Shown: positions 7,825-16,637 of the stretch, piece by piece
Numbering within the stretch: the stretch's first letter is position 1
Layout: the number at the start of each line of letters is the position of its first letter
Origin: Microvirga arabica
Lineage (GTDB): Bacteria > Pseudomonadota > Alphaproteobacteria > Rhizobiales > Beijerinckiaceae
NCBI RefSeq assembly: GCF_016811235.1
Contig: NZ_JAFBID010000004.1
Location: 1-64,000 of the forward strand
Direction of reading: 5' to 3'
DNA length: 64,000 nucleotides
The notes under the pieces: model-generated
Told to the model about the DNA's origin: nothing
Databases searched by the model: none
Seen by the model: the letters and a program-made list of their open reading frames with translations, nothing else
Made by a program: the position numbers and the translations under genes

Positions 7825-8595
7825 CTACTGCGCCGCGCTTTCTCCTGAGGCGGTGATTAGCTCCCGCGTATAGGGATGTCCGGCTTTGCGCATGATCAGG
7901 TCGTCGGCGGAGAGCTGTTCAACGATGCGACCTCGCTGCATCACCGCCAGCCGGTCGCAGACATGTGCGATGACGGCGAGATCATGGCTGACGAACACGC
8001 TCGTCACAGATCGCTCCTGCCGGATCACCGCGAGAAGATTCAAGATCTCGGCCTGAACGGAGGCATCAAGCGCGCTGGTTGGTTCGTCGAGCAGAAGCAC
8101 CTCCGGTTCGAGAGCAATCGCGCGGGCAATTGCCACACGCTGACGTTGTCCACCGGAGAGTTCGTGCGGAAATCTGTAACGGAACCGCGTTCCGAGACCC
8201 ACCTGATCCAGCACTGCGGCTATGCGGCGATCGAGATCGGTAAATCCGTGCAGCTTCAGGCCGTCGGCAATGATGCGGTCGATTGTATGGCGTGGATTGA
8301 GAGAGGCATAAGGATCCTGGAACACCATTTGAACACGCCGGTGAAAGGCGCGCGGTGGGGAGCGACCCGGTTCCAGGTTCATGCCGCCGATCATGATCCG
8401 GCCCTGCCAATTAGGCGACAAGCCCGCAAGGACCCGCAGAAGGGTCGACTTGCCGGATCCCGATCCGCCGACCAAACCGAAGGTCTCTCGGGGCATGACG
8501 GCGAGGTTAGCGCCGAACACCGCCTGAAATCGGTTACGGCTCACGCCGTAGAACACGTCCGCGGCCTCGACAAGAATAAGAGGCGAGTGGAACAT
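7825..8595 (-). CDS. Peptide-type ABC importer ATPase, second (DppF/OppF-like)
   Basis: A 256-residue ATPase. Walker A is GGSGSGKS near residue 43, the Q-loop region MVFQDPYASLNPRHT is typical of Opp/Dpp ATPases, the signature is LSGGQRQRVAIARA and Walker B LLLDEPTSALD, followed by the H-loop FVSHD. The ATG at 8595 overlaps the stop of the preceding ATPase gene by one base, showing translational coupling; an upstream in-frame start at 8670 would overlap it by 76 bases and is rejected. It powers the importer together with the product of 8595-9434. The 170-bp gap to the M24 gene is the largest at this end of the operon. Confidence 0.9.
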   Translation of the reverse strand: MFHSPLILVEAADVFYGVSRNRFQAVFGANLAVMPRETFGLVGGSGSGKSTLLRVLAGLSPNWQGRIMIGGMNLEPGRSPPRAFHRRVQMVFQDPYASLNPRHTIDRIIADGLKLHGFTDLDRRIAAVLDQVGLGTRFRYRFPHELSGGQRQRVAIARAIALEPEVLLLDEPTSALDASVQAEILNLLAVIRQERSVTSVFVSHDLAVIAHVCDRLAVMQRGRIVEQLSADDLIMRKAGHPYTRELITASGESAAQ

Positions 8596-9434
8596 CAGGC
8601 AGCCTCCCAGGACGGGTCGCGGGATAGCGTCGGCAGCATGTGCCCACGGGTGGCTGGCGACGGCAGGCACGCGAGCAGACCACGGGTATAGGGATGTGTC
8701 GCTGCGTCGAGGTACCGGGCGTCGAGGGTTTCCACCACCCGCCCGCGATACATGACGAGAATGCGATCGCAGAAGCGGGCCACCATGGGAAGATCGTGGC
8801 TGATGAGGATGAGCCCGAGGCCACGATCCGTAACGAGGGTATCCAGCAGCCGCAGGACCTGTTCGCGTACGACCACGTCGAGGGCACTTGTCGGCTCATC
8901 GGCGATCAGGAGGTTGGGGCTCGATACCAGCATCATGGCGATCATCGCGCGCTGTCCCATACCACCGGACAATTCATGCGGATAGGACTTGTAGACCCGC
9001 ACGGGATCGTCGATGCCGACCGCTTCAAGCATTGCAAGCGCCCGCTCGCGGCGCTCGCCGCGCCTGATGGGCTCGTGCAGGCGCAGGGTCTCCTCGATCT
9101 GGTTGCCGATGCGTTTGATGGGATTGAGGGAGAATTTCGGATCCTGCAAAATCATGCCGGCCTTCTTGCCGCGAAGGGCCTGCCAGCCGCGCGGGCTCAG
9201 GCCCATCAGGTCCATATCCTCCAGCTGCAGGGTCCTGGCCGTCACCTGGCCGGGTGGCCGGACGAGGCCTAGGATAGCACGGGCGGTCATGGACTTGCCC
9301 GAACCGGACTCGCCGACGACGCCGATCTTCTCTCGGCCCATCGTCAGGGAGAAGTCACGCACCACCGGAACTGGTCCGCTCGGGGTCGGAAAGGTGACGG
9401 TCAGGCCGTGAACTTGGAGCAGCGGTTGCATCAT
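8595..9434 (-). CDS. Peptide-type ABC importer ATPase, first (DppD/OppD-like)
   Basis: A 279-residue ATPase with Walker A GESGSGKS, Q-loop MILQDPKFSLNPIKRIG, signature LSGGMGQRAMIAMML, Walker B LLIADEPTSALD and H-loop LISHD. This is the DppD/OppD half of the heterodimer. The start MMQPLLQVHGLTVTF at 9434 is chosen because GAGGAGTGGGAAG lies just upstream and family homology starts there. The C-terminus has the CLPSP segment typical of the Opp/Dpp C-terminal extension, here shortened. It is 13 bp after the permease gene at 9448. Confidence 0.9.
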   Translation of the reverse strand: MMQPLLQVHGLTVTFPTPSGPVPVVRDFSLTMGREKIGVVGESGSGKSMTARAILGLVRPPGQVTARTLQLEDMDLMGLSPRGWQALRGKKAGMILQDPKFSLNPIKRIGNQIEETLRLHEPIRRGERRERALAMLEAVGIDDPVRVYKSYPHELSGGMGQRAMIAMMLVSSPNLLIADEPTSALDVVVREQVLRLLDTLVTDRGLGLILISHDLPMVARFCDRILVMYRGRVVETLDARYLDAATHPYTRGLLACLPSPATRGHMLPTLSRDPSWEAA

Positions 9435-9447
9435 GACTTCCCACTCC

Positions 9448-10365
9448 TCAATCGTGATGCTTCGGATCGAGCACGTCACGCAGACCGTCGCCAAGCAGGT
9501 TGAATCCAAGGCTGACGAGTACGATTGCGAGCCCAGGCACTGCGGCGACCCACCAAGCGTCGAAGATGTGGTCTCGCCCGGCAGCGATCATCGCGCCCCA
9601 TTCCGCCATTGGAGGCTGAGCTCCAAGGCCAAGGAAGCCGAGGCCCGCGGCGGTCAGGATGATGCCGGCCATATCGAGCGTGGCCCGGATTGCTGCCGAG
9701 GACAGGCACAGCGGTAAGATCTGCCCTGTGATGATCTGGCCGCTCGGCATGCCCAGCCCACGTGCGGCCTCGACGAATTCCGAATGACGCAAGGACAGGG
9801 TTTCCGCGCGGGCGAGGCGCGCATAGGGCGGCCATGCCGTGATCGCAATGGCAATGACCGCATTAACGAGGCCCGGCTGCAGCACTGCGACCAAGGCCAG
9901 GGCGAGGATCAGCCGGGGAAAGGCCATGACGATGTCGGTGACACGCATCAGCACGGCTTCGACCCAGCCTCCAAAATAGCCGGCGAGAAGGCCGATCGCG
10001 ACACCGAAGGGGGCCGACAGGGCCACGACTAGAACTACGATCATGAGCGTCGGCTGCGCGCCGTAGAGGAGGCGGCTGTAGAGGTCTCGCCCCAACTGGT
10101 CGGTGCCGAGCCAATGAGCCGCACCGGGTGGCGTCAGGCGCGCCGCGAGGTCCTGCGCCATGGGATCGTGGGTCGCGAGGAGCGGCGCCAGGATGGCCGC
10201 GAACACCAAGGCTAGGACAATAAGGCTGCCGGCCAGCGTCGAGGGATTACGGGCAGCCCGGTGGAGCGCCCGTGCGAGCTGCACGAGCCGCGCCTGCGTA
10301 CGGGAGGACGGCTCAAAGCGAGTGCCGACAGGTTCAGGAAGAGACGGAGAGGATGCGACGATCAT
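9448..10365 (-). CDS. Peptide-type ABC importer permease (DppC/OppC-like)
   Basis: A 305-residue inner-membrane permease with an N-terminal helix (GSLIVLALVFAAILAPLLAT), the OppC_N-type segment ending GTDQLGRDLYSRLLYGAQ, five further helices and the EAA loop VEAARGLGMPSGQIITGQIL that docks on the ATPase. Length is normal. Its start overlaps the stop of the preceding permease gene by 4 bases. It forms the channel with the product of 10362-11390. Confidence 0.92.
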   Translation of the reverse strand: MIVASSPSLPEPVGTRFEPSSRTQARLVQLARALHRAARNPSTLAGSLIVLALVFAAILAPLLATHDPMAQDLAARLTPPGAAHWLGTDQLGRDLYSRLLYGAQPTLMIVVLVVALSAPFGVAIGLLAGYFGGWVEAVLMRVTDIVMAFPRLILALALVAVLQPGLVNAVIAIAITAWPPYARLARAETLSLRHSEFVEAARGLGMPSGQIITGQILPLCLSSAAIRATLDMAGIILTAAGLGFLGLGAQPPMAEWGAMIAAGRDHIFDAWWVAAVPGLAIVLVSLGFNLLGDGLRDVLDPKHHD

Positions 10366-11390
10366 CGGCTGCGGGTCCGGGGATCCAGGATCGGGTAGAG
10401 GATCTCAGAGATTTTGTTGAGCAGGACGAAGCAGACGCCGACCACGAGCGTTCCGCCGAGAACGGCGGGCATGTCGGCGGAGAAAAGGCTGTTGGTGATG
10501 TAAAGACCAAGCCCCGGCCATGCGAACACGGTCTCCGTCAAAACGGTGCCTTCGAGCAGCTGCGCATAAGCGAGGGCGATGACAGTGATCACCGGAACGA
10601 GCACGTTCGGCAAGGCGTGGCGCCAGAGAACGTCCGCCTCCGAGGCGCCCTTCAGGCGCGCTGTCGTTACGTATTCCTTGCTCAATTCTTCAATCATGAA
10701 ACCGCGGGTCATGCGTGCGATATAGGCGAGCGAGAAATAGCCAAGCAGCAGGGCCGGCAGGGCGATGTGCGATAGGGCGCTGCGGAACGCATCCCAGTCC
10801 CCCGAGTAAAGGGTATCGACCAGCATCAGCCCGCTCCACTCCTCGACAGAATAGCGGTAGGCGGTGTCGATGCGGCCCGGACCGCCCGACCACCCGAGCT
10901 GGGCATAGAAGATCAGCAAACCGATGAGGCCGAGCCAGAAGACCGGCGTCGAGTAGCCCAGCAGCGATACGCTGCGGATGATCTGATCGGGCCATCGATT
11001 GCGCCGATGCGCGGCAAATACACCGAGGGGAACGCCGAGAATGATGCCGACCAGGATGCCGAGGGTCGACAGCTCGACGGTCGCCGGGAAGACGCGCGCG
11101 ATGTCCTCGGAGACTGGACGGTTGCTGAGGCTGGACTGTCCGAGATCTCCGCGCGCCACTCCGCCGATGTAGCGCCCGAACTGGATCCAGACCGGCTGAT
11201 CGAGGCCCAACGCCTCACGGGCCTTGGCATAGGTCTCGGCAGACGCCTTGTCGCCGACGGCGGCGACGACGGGGTCGATCGGCATGACGCGACCAACCAC
11301 GAAGGTGACGAGGAGAAGGCCCACGAGCGTGATGAGGAGCGCTGCAAAGCCACGCGCCGCCATCACTCCCCCTAAGACCAATCCCCTCAT
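10362..11390 (-). CDS. Peptide-type ABC importer permease (DppB/OppB-like)
   Basis: A 342-residue inner-membrane permease. The N-terminal helix LLITLVGLLLVTFVVGRVMP is followed by the periplasmic loop with ALGLDQPVWIQFGRYIGG, typical of DppB, and by the EAA motif TTARLKGASEADVLWRHALP. A start at 11390 (MRGLVLGG) has AGGGAGGTTACG upstream; a start at 11363 (MAARGF) is also possible. It follows the binding-protein gene after 116 bp that holds a strong hairpin. Confidence 0.9.
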   Translation of the reverse strand: MRGLVLGGVMAARGFAALLITLVGLLLVTFVVGRVMPIDPVVAAVGDKASAETYAKAREALGLDQPVWIQFGRYIGGVARGDLGQSSLSNRPVSEDIARVFPATVELSTLGILVGIILGVPLGVFAAHRRNRWPDQIIRSVSLLGYSTPVFWLGLIGLLIFYAQLGWSGGPGRIDTAYRYSVEEWSGLMLVDTLYSGDWDAFRSALSHIALPALLLGYFSLAYIARMTRGFMIEELSKEYVTTARLKGASEADVLWRHALPNVLVPVITVIALAYAQLLEGTVLTETVFAWPGLGLYITNSLFSADMPAVLGGTLVVGVCFVLLNKISEILYPILDPRTRSR

Positions 11391-11471
11391 CGTAACCTCC
11401 CTCCGGGCATCGGATTTACCGATACTCTCCCGTGATCAGTGCAGCGTTATTCACAAGCCTTGAGCCGTATC

Positions 11472-11499
11472 AGCGGAAAGCGGGGTCCCGTTTTCCGCT
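11472..11499 (-). terminator. Attenuating hairpin behind the binding-protein gene
   Basis: AGCGGAAA-CGGG pairs with CCCG-TTTCCGCT over 13 positions with one mismatch, 8 bp beyond the stop codon of the solute-binding protein gene and ahead of the permease gene. Hairpins at this place in importer operons commonly stabilise the upstream mRNA or stop part of the transcripts, giving more binding protein than permease. That role is inferred. Confidence 0.6.
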
Positions 11500-11506
11500 A
11501 ATTGCG

Positions 11507-13099
11507 CTAGTTCTTCGTCACATTGCGGTAGACGACGAGATCGTTCGTCGGGCCATGGATGAAGCCCTTCACCTCGTCGCGCAGGGCAACCTGAGCCTGG
11601 GCCTGGAACGTCATCGACCAAGGCGATTGCTTCAAGACTTCCCGCTGCAGATCACGATACATGTCGAGGCGCTTGGTCGGATCACGCTCCACAAGCGCGG
11701 CCTTCGTCCTAGCTGAAAGCTCGGGGATCAGCCAGGAATTGCGCCACGTCGTGGTGCTCTGCGGAGCGGTATCCGCATTGTCGACATTATAGGCGAAGGC
11801 CTTGGCGTTGGAGTGCGGATCCATGAAGTCCGGCGCCCAGTAGAGAAGCATGCCCTCATGCTGACGCGCCCGGTACTTGGTGATCACTTGGGCAGAGGTC
11901 CCCGGGATAAGGTTCACCTTGATGCCAGCCTGTCCCATCGTGGCCTGGATCGATTGCCCGATATCGGTGAAGGGCGGAGACGAGATCATATCCACGTCGA
12001 TAGTGAGTCCCGAGGGCACATTCGCCTTGGCGAGAATGTCCTTGGCCTTTGCCACGTCGAGCTTGTACGGGTTCTCGTTCACGGCACCCGGGAAGCCCTC
12101 CGGCCAGAAGGTCTGATGCACCTTCATCTGACCCTTCAACAGCGTGTTGGCGATGCCGTCGTAGTCGATGAGGTACTTGGTGGCCTCCCAAATCGCCGGG
12201 TTCTTCAGCTTGTCATGCTTCAAATTGAGGCTGAAGAAGTGCAGCGCCGCCTGCGGATAGGTCTCGACCTTGATGCCTGGCTTGTCCTTGACGGCGGCGA
12301 TCTGATCGGGGCCAAGGTTGCGGGCGATGTCAGCGTCGCCCGACTCGATCATCAGGCGCTGGGTCGAAGGCTCGGCCACATGGCTGAGCACCACCTGGTT
12401 CATCTTGGGCGCGCCCTTGACTGCATCCTTGTTGGCGTCGAGCACCACCGCCTCGCCTGGCCGCCAGACACGCAACTTGAACGGGCCGGAACCGGCGGAA
12501 TTGCGCGACAGCCAAGCGTTGCCGAGGTCATTATCCTTGGCATTCTTCGTGGCCTCCTTCTCGTCCACGATAGAGCCGGGGCGGGCGGCGAGTGCGTTGA
12601 GCACGAAGGAGGGCGCGAAGGTTTCAGGAATCGTGAGCGTTACCTCAGTGTCGGACGCTTTCTTGATCATCTGCTCGACGTTGTCCGGCTTCCAGCCGAA
12701 CTGCGTGAGGATGAACGCCGGTGCCTTGTTAAGGGTGACCACGCGGCGTAGCGAGAATACCACGTCCTCCGGGCGTACCGGATTGCCGGAGGCGAACTTG
12801 GCGCCCTGACGCAATTTGAAGGTGAAAGTCCTGCCGTCCTCAGAGACGGTCCAGCTCTCAGCGAGGCCAGGTGCGATCTTGTCGATGTTCAGCGGATCGT
12901 ACTCGACCAGGCGGTCATAGATGTTGGCAACGATCTCGCCGCTCGTGAACTCGTAGGCTTGGCCCGGATCGAGGCTCACGATGTCATCAATGTTCTTGGC
13001 GACAACGAGCACATTCGGCGGTGATTTGGCTTCGACCGACACCGCACTCATCGTGAGTGCGAGAGCGGATGCAGCCAGCATGAGACGCATCGGTTTCAT
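11507..13099 (-). CDS. Periplasmic peptide-type solute-binding protein (SBP_bac_5)
   Basis: A 530-residue protein with a clear signal peptide, MKPMRLMLAASALALTMSAV, and predicted cleavage after VEA. The mature part has the DppA/OppA family features: GLAESWTVSEDGRTFTFKLR, KFASGNPVRPEDVVFSLRR, GSGPFKLRVWRPGEAV and the C-terminal GEVLKQSP-like pattern (REVLKQSPWSMTFQAQ). GAGGGAACACCA precedes the ATG. It captures substrate for the importer encoded downstream. Dpp/Opp proteins bind di- and oligopeptides, but members also bind opines, nickel complexes, glutathione or betaines, so the ligand is open. Confidence 0.92.
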   Translation of the reverse strand: MKPMRLMLAASALALTMSAVSVEAKSPPNVLVVAKNIDDIVSLDPGQAYEFTSGEIVANIYDRLVEYDPLNIDKIAPGLAESWTVSEDGRTFTFKLRQGAKFASGNPVRPEDVVFSLRRVVTLNKAPAFILTQFGWKPDNVEQMIKKASDTEVTLTIPETFAPSFVLNALAARPGSIVDEKEATKNAKDNDLGNAWLSRNSAGSGPFKLRVWRPGEAVVLDANKDAVKGAPKMNQVVLSHVAEPSTQRLMIESGDADIARNLGPDQIAAVKDKPGIKVETYPQAALHFFSLNLKHDKLKNPAIWEATKYLIDYDGIANTLLKGQMKVHQTFWPEGFPGAVNENPYKLDVAKAKDILAKANVPSGLTIDVDMISSPPFTDIGQSIQATMGQAGIKVNLIPGTSAQVITKYRARQHEGMLLYWAPDFMDPHSNAKAFAYNVDNADTAPQSTTTWRNSWLIPELSARTKAALVERDPTKRLDMYRDLQREVLKQSPWSMTFQAQAQVALRDEVKGFIHGPTNDLVVYRNVTKN

Positions 13100-13116
13100 T
13101 GGTGTTCCCTCAATCT

Positions 13117-13605
13117 TTAAGCAGCCTGCTCCAGGAGGACCGGCAGGATCTGCCTTGCGATGATCATGGCCATGTCGACGTGACGCTCTTCATAGGCGCC
13201 TTCGCGGTCGAGCAGATTCACGGTGCCGAGCACCGCCCCACCGAAAATGATCGGGAGGTTCATCACGCAGCCCAGGCCAAGGCCCGTGATGGTCTCGTGG
13301 TCGGGAAAGAGTGGGGCGAAACCGGCCGGCGTCTTGGCCAGGAACGGCTTCATCTCGCCTCGCACGCGCTGGGTGTAGGCGTTCGGCAGCACCGGCTTGC
13401 GGCCGCCGACCGGATAGACATCCTGGTTGGTCGAGTAGATCCGCTCCACCTCGCGTCCGCCTGCGAGCATGCGCGTGACGGTATAAAGCTTGTGCCCCAC
13501 GGCCTCATCGAAGGCCTCACCGGCCGCTTCCAGAATGGCGGAAGGTTGCTGGGACGCCGCCCAGGCATTCTGCACGTTCATCGCGAGCTGGATCACGTCT
13601 TTCAT
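13117..13605 (-). CDS. Small GAF-domain protein
   Basis: A 162-residue soluble protein that is a single GAF-like sensor domain: RIYSTNQDVYPVGGRKP in the first half and GCVMNLPIIFGGAVLGTVNLLDREG, the usual strand-turn of GAF domains, in the second. No output domain is attached. It starts 9 bp after the XRE-cupin gene and ends 17 bp before the binding-protein gene, so it is inside the importer operon. It may sense the imported compound and act on the regulator, or be an enzyme of GAF fold; neither is shown. Confidence 0.8.
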   Translation of the reverse strand: MKDVIQLAMNVQNAWAASQQPSAILEAAGEAFDEAVGHKLYTVTRMLAGGREVERIYSTNQDVYPVGGRKPVLPNAYTQRVRGEMKPFLAKTPAGFAPLFPDHETITGLGLGCVMNLPIIFGGAVLGTVNLLDREGAYEERHVDMAMIIARQILPVLLEQAA

Positions 13606-13614
13606 GGTTCGTCC

Positions 13615-14253
13615 TCAGGGATGGATGCCTTGCGGCTGGTCGCCATTGCGAAAAACAGGCACCGTGCCAACCCAGATCAGGGTCGCGAGGTCCTTGCCCC
13701 GGTTGGCATAGGAATGGGGGCTATCGCCACGGAAGTGGCAGGTATCTCCGGGGCCGAGCACGACCGTGGTTTTGTCAATGGACTGCTGGAGTTCCCCAGA
13801 CACCACGTAGATCCACTCCTCGCCCGTGTGAGAGATGGTCTCCGCCCGGTATCCCGGCGGAACGTGGATCATCACGGCGTCAATCTGCTGTCCCGGAAAA
13901 ACAGTCGAGAGGCGCTCGTAACGCAGTGCAGAGTCGCCAATTGAGAACCGGGCGCGCTGGCCGGCGCGGGTGACTGCATCCGCATTCAGACCAATCTGAA
14001 CGAAGGTCGAGACCGGCAGCTCAAGCGCCTCGGCAATACCGGCGAGACTTCCCAGGGAGGGCGTCGCCTTGCCTCGTTCCACCAGGGAAAGGAAGGCTGG
14101 CGAGATGCGGGCCCGCTCGCAAGCTTGAACAAGAGTAAGGCCCCGCTTCTGGCGCTCTTGGCGGATCAGGGCACCGAGATTCGACACCAGCACCTCACGA
14201 GCTTGCCCGGAGGAGTCAGAGAGCGCGTTGAGGGGTTGGTCGTTGATGTCCAT
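13615..14253 (-). CDS. XRE-type regulator with C-terminal cupin domain
   Basis: A 212-residue protein. Residues about 25-85 are a Cro/C1 helix-turn-helix (RQERQKRGLTLVQACERARI, then SPAFLSLVERGKATPSLGSL); residues about 130-205 are a cupin (HTGEEWIYVVSGELQ, LGPGDTCHFRGDSPHSYAN), the likely ligand pocket. This is the PuuR-like architecture of regulators for amine and amino-acid catabolic operons. It is the first gene of the importer operon. The AT-rich region upstream holds a 17-bp palindrome, suggesting self-control of the whole operon. Confidence 0.9.
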   Translation of the reverse strand: MDINDQPLNALSDSSGQAREVLVSNLGALIRQERQKRGLTLVQACERARISPAFLSLVERGKATPSLGSLAGIAEALELPVSTFVQIGLNADAVTRAGQRARFSIGDSALRYERLSTVFPGQQIDAVMIHVPPGYRAETISHTGEEWIYVVSGELQQSIDKTTVVLGPGDTCHFRGDSPHSYANRGKDLATLIWVGTVPVFRNGDQPQGIHP

Positions 14254-14283
14254 AAGCTCGACTGTTGCATAGATTTTTATTTA

Positions 14284-14300
14284 AGTAAAATTTTTTTACT
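14284..14300. promoter_or_regulatory. AT-rich palindrome, likely XRE-cupin operator
   Basis: AGTAAAA-TTT-TTTTACT lies 31-47 bp upstream of the regulator start in a locally AT-rich stretch within otherwise GC-rich DNA. The size and place suit a self-regulating XRE operator overlapping the promoter. Binding is inferred. Confidence 0.55.
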
Positions 14301-14580
14301 CAGATTGGCGCCAACTCTTTGGACAGGACCTCAGTTTGGGGATTGCGGAATGGACCGACCCATCATCACCGGGCGCTGTTGCTTTCCGGCCTAGACCATC
14401 GCTCGTGCCGTTTGGCTGGACTTCCGGCTCCTGCCTGAGCCAGGATTGGTCGGCAGCTGCTTTCCGAGCGCAGGGTTGCCGCCTCTTGCGAGACAGTTCC
14501 ACACTTATGGGAGGCATCACAGACTGCGAGTAACGCACAGAAACAGCAGGCATTTAGCAGAATGAACGGATACCAGCTTG

Positions 14581-14635
14581 ACGATGCCCTACAGAATAAA
14601 TGTTGCTTAGTAACATTTATTCTGTAGGGCATCGT
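14581..14635. repeat. Perfect 24-bp inverted repeat with 7-base loop
   Basis: Arms at 14581-14604 and 14612-14635 are exactly complementary; the loop is GCTTAGT. The arm reads ACGATGCCCTACAGAATAAA and onward. It stands alone in the 537-bp gap between the XRE gene and an IS3 relic, with no run of T after either arm. It could be two IS ends joined, a recombination site or a very stable RNA hairpin. The rest of the gap (14301-14580, 14636-14790) shows no gene I can support. Confidence 0.8.
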
Positions 14636-14790
14636 GTGGCATGATGGAGGTGGTTCAGCGAGACGCACTTGTAACGCGGCACGGTGCTGCTGTGGGAGAA
14701 TCCCAGAATGCATATCCGCTATTGTGGCCTGCCTCCACAAAGGTGGTGCTCCCTGATGTATGGCTTTCGAGCCGAAGGGAGGACGAGAGG

Positions 14791-15060
14791 ATGAGCAAGA
14801 AGAGACACACGGCTGAGGAAATCGTTTTAAGCTGCGGCAGGTGGATGTGCTGACGGCGCAAGGCCGCACGGTAGCCGAGGCAGCCCGGTGTGACCGAAGT
14901 TAGCTCCCGGATAAACTGCTAAAAGGCGAAATCTTCAATACGCTCAAGGGGGCTCAGATTGTGATCGAAACAGAGGCGCCACTACAATACCGTGCGCCCG
15001 CACCCATCCCTGGGCTCCGAGCTACCCGCCCCAGAGGCAGTGCTCTAGCCGGCTGCGCAA
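14791..15060 (+). pseudogene. IS3-family transposase relic, internally deleted
   Basis: From ATG 14791 the frame reads MSKKRHTAEEIV, then shifts by one base into LRQVDVLTAQGRTVAEAARC, an OrfA N-terminus. After a deletion it continues as LLKGEIFNTLKGAQIVIET and, in a neighbouring frame, RRHYNTVRPHPSLG, the end of OrfB. Most of the element is missing and two frame changes are needed. The region from here to 15320 contains further open sequence (around 15160-15300) that I cannot assign. Confidence 0.75.
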
Positions 15061-15320
15061 CCCCGACCAGCTCCGCCGGCCACCCCGGCTGTAGCGCCTC
15101 GGTCGATCCTCCATCACCGTTTCTCGACCCGGCATCTCGTCTGGTACGTCGCCGATCTCGCGTGGAAGGAAGAGGCGCGGCGGATGAGCAATGGGGCGCA
15201 GAGCCGATCAATGCTCGCACAGGAGCTCGGATTGCCAACGTCGCGGTACCTGTGCGGCTCCTGGCAGGGCAACAGGCCGCCGGAATTGATCTGGGAAGGT
15301 GATCCGGCAGCGGCCGCTCG

Positions 15321-15761
15321 TCAGGACAGGAGCCAGACTGAGTCCACGGGAACGAAAGCAGGGTTCCACACGATCTCCCAGACGTGCCCGTCGGGATCCT
15401 GGAAGTAGCCCGCATAGCCGCCCCAAAACGTGCCTTGGGCGGGCTTGAGGGTCCTGGCCCCAGCCTTCCGGGCTTGCTCCATGACCTCGTCCACCTCATC
15501 CTTGCGGGTGACGTTGTGCCCGATCGTGAAACCCGTCGGGCACGGAGCCGTCTGCGGCAATCCCGTGTCGTGGGCAAGATCGGCGCGAGCCCACACGGCC
15601 AGCTTCACCTGGGACTGAAGGTCAAAGAAGGCAACGGCTCCGTGCTCGAACTCCTTGCCGACGATACCATCGGTCGACAGCCCGAGACCGTCGCGGTAGA
15701 ACGCAACAGCCCGTTCCAGATCCTCAACCCCAAGCGTCAACACCGAAATACGTGGTCTCAT
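15321..15761 (-). CDS. VOC-family (glyoxalase-like) protein
   Basis: A 146-residue protein of the vicinal-oxygen-chelate superfamily: ISVLTLGVEDLERAVAFYRD at the N-terminus, FDLQSQVKLAVW in the middle and GYFQDPDGHVWEIVWNP near the end, with Glu in the usual metal-ligand place. Such small single-module proteins are lyases, dioxygenases or drug-binding proteins; the substrate is unknown. It lies 93 bp downstream of an AraC-type regulator gene on the same strand and may be co-transcribed with it. Confidence 0.85.
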   Translation of the reverse strand: MRPRISVLTLGVEDLERAVAFYRDGLGLSTDGIVGKEFEHGAVAFFDLQSQVKLAVWARADLAHDTGLPQTAPCPTGFTIGHNVTRKDEVDEVMEQARKAGARTLKPAQGTFWGGYAGYFQDPDGHVWEIVWNPAFVPVDSVWLLS

Positions 15762-15854
15762 TCGTCCTCCGCTCCATGTACGGCCGACATCGGGACGGCC
15801 GCTGGATCACATCATGGCAGTGTCGGGAGGAGCCGTCTTGAACAAAACGGCCAG

Positions 15855-16637
15855 TCAAGCTGCCAACTGGTGCACGAGCTCGCTTGCCGTCATCCCGCAG
15901 AGGGACTGGATCTCGCGCGTGAGGTGGGCTTGATCGGCATACCCGGCACGGAACGCGAGGAGGGCCAGCCCCTCATCCGCTTCCGTTCGCGCGAGAGCCT
16001 GGAACCTCTGAAAGCGCAGGATCCGGTCGAGGGTCTTCGGGCTGTAGCCGAAAAGCTCATGGCACAGGCGTCGCAAGGTCCTCTCGCTGACCCCAAGGCG
16101 TTCGCGCAGCGCCTTGATCTGGCGCCCTCCGACACTCGCGCCGGCCCTGAGGAACTCGAAGATCATCTTTGCCTCCTGGCGCGGGTGTTCCACCCTCAGT
16201 GCCTCGGCGGCCAGAAGTTCCTGCAGGACACGGAGCTTGTCTCTCGTCGAAGACGCCGCTCTGATCCTATCCGCGACGCGGTCGGCCTCGCTGCCCCAGA
16301 ACTCTGTCATTGGGACTTCCCGCCCGACGATCCCCGTCAGAGGCTGTCCCAACCACTTGGCTGCGGATCCTGGTCTGAAGCGAATGCCGAGAACGATAGC
16401 GCCTGGTCCCAGTTCCGGGGTCGCAGCAGTGATGTCAGGACCCACAACCGTGAACCGATCGTCCCGCCAGAGGAGATCGACGCAGCCGTCCGGGACGACG
16501 GCGACAGGTCCTAAATGGTCCACGGCGACTGAACTCATCCACACGCACTGGAAATGGGGGAGCAGCCGGGTGATCGGAAGGGCCTCAGTATATCGCCCGG
16601 CCCGGTTGGCCAGGATCGGCGCGTGTTCACGCGGCAT
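15855..16637 (-). CDS. AraC-family transcriptional regulator
   Basis: A 260-residue protein. The N-terminal half (VVPDGCVDLLWRDDRFTVVG, then GIRFRPGSAAKWLG) is the cupin-like sensor seen in many AraC regulators of this length; the C-terminal 100 residues hold two helix-turn-helix motifs (LRERLGVSERTLRRLCHELF and ALLAFRAGYADQAHLTREIQ). The ATG at 16637 (MPREHAPIL) is the first plausible start, with GAGGGTTGATCTG upstream. Its nearest target is probably the VOC gene just downstream. Confidence 0.88.
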   Translation of the reverse strand: MPREHAPILANRAGRYTEALPITRLLPHFQCVWMSSVAVDHLGPVAVVPDGCVDLLWRDDRFTVVGPDITAATPELGPGAIVLGIRFRPGSAAKWLGQPLTGIVGREVPMTEFWGSEADRVADRIRAASSTRDKLRVLQELLAAEALRVEHPRQEAKMIFEFLRAGASVGGRQIKALRERLGVSERTLRRLCHELFGYSPKTLDRILRFQRFQALARTEADEGLALLAFRAGYADQAHLTREIQSLCGMTASELVHQLAA

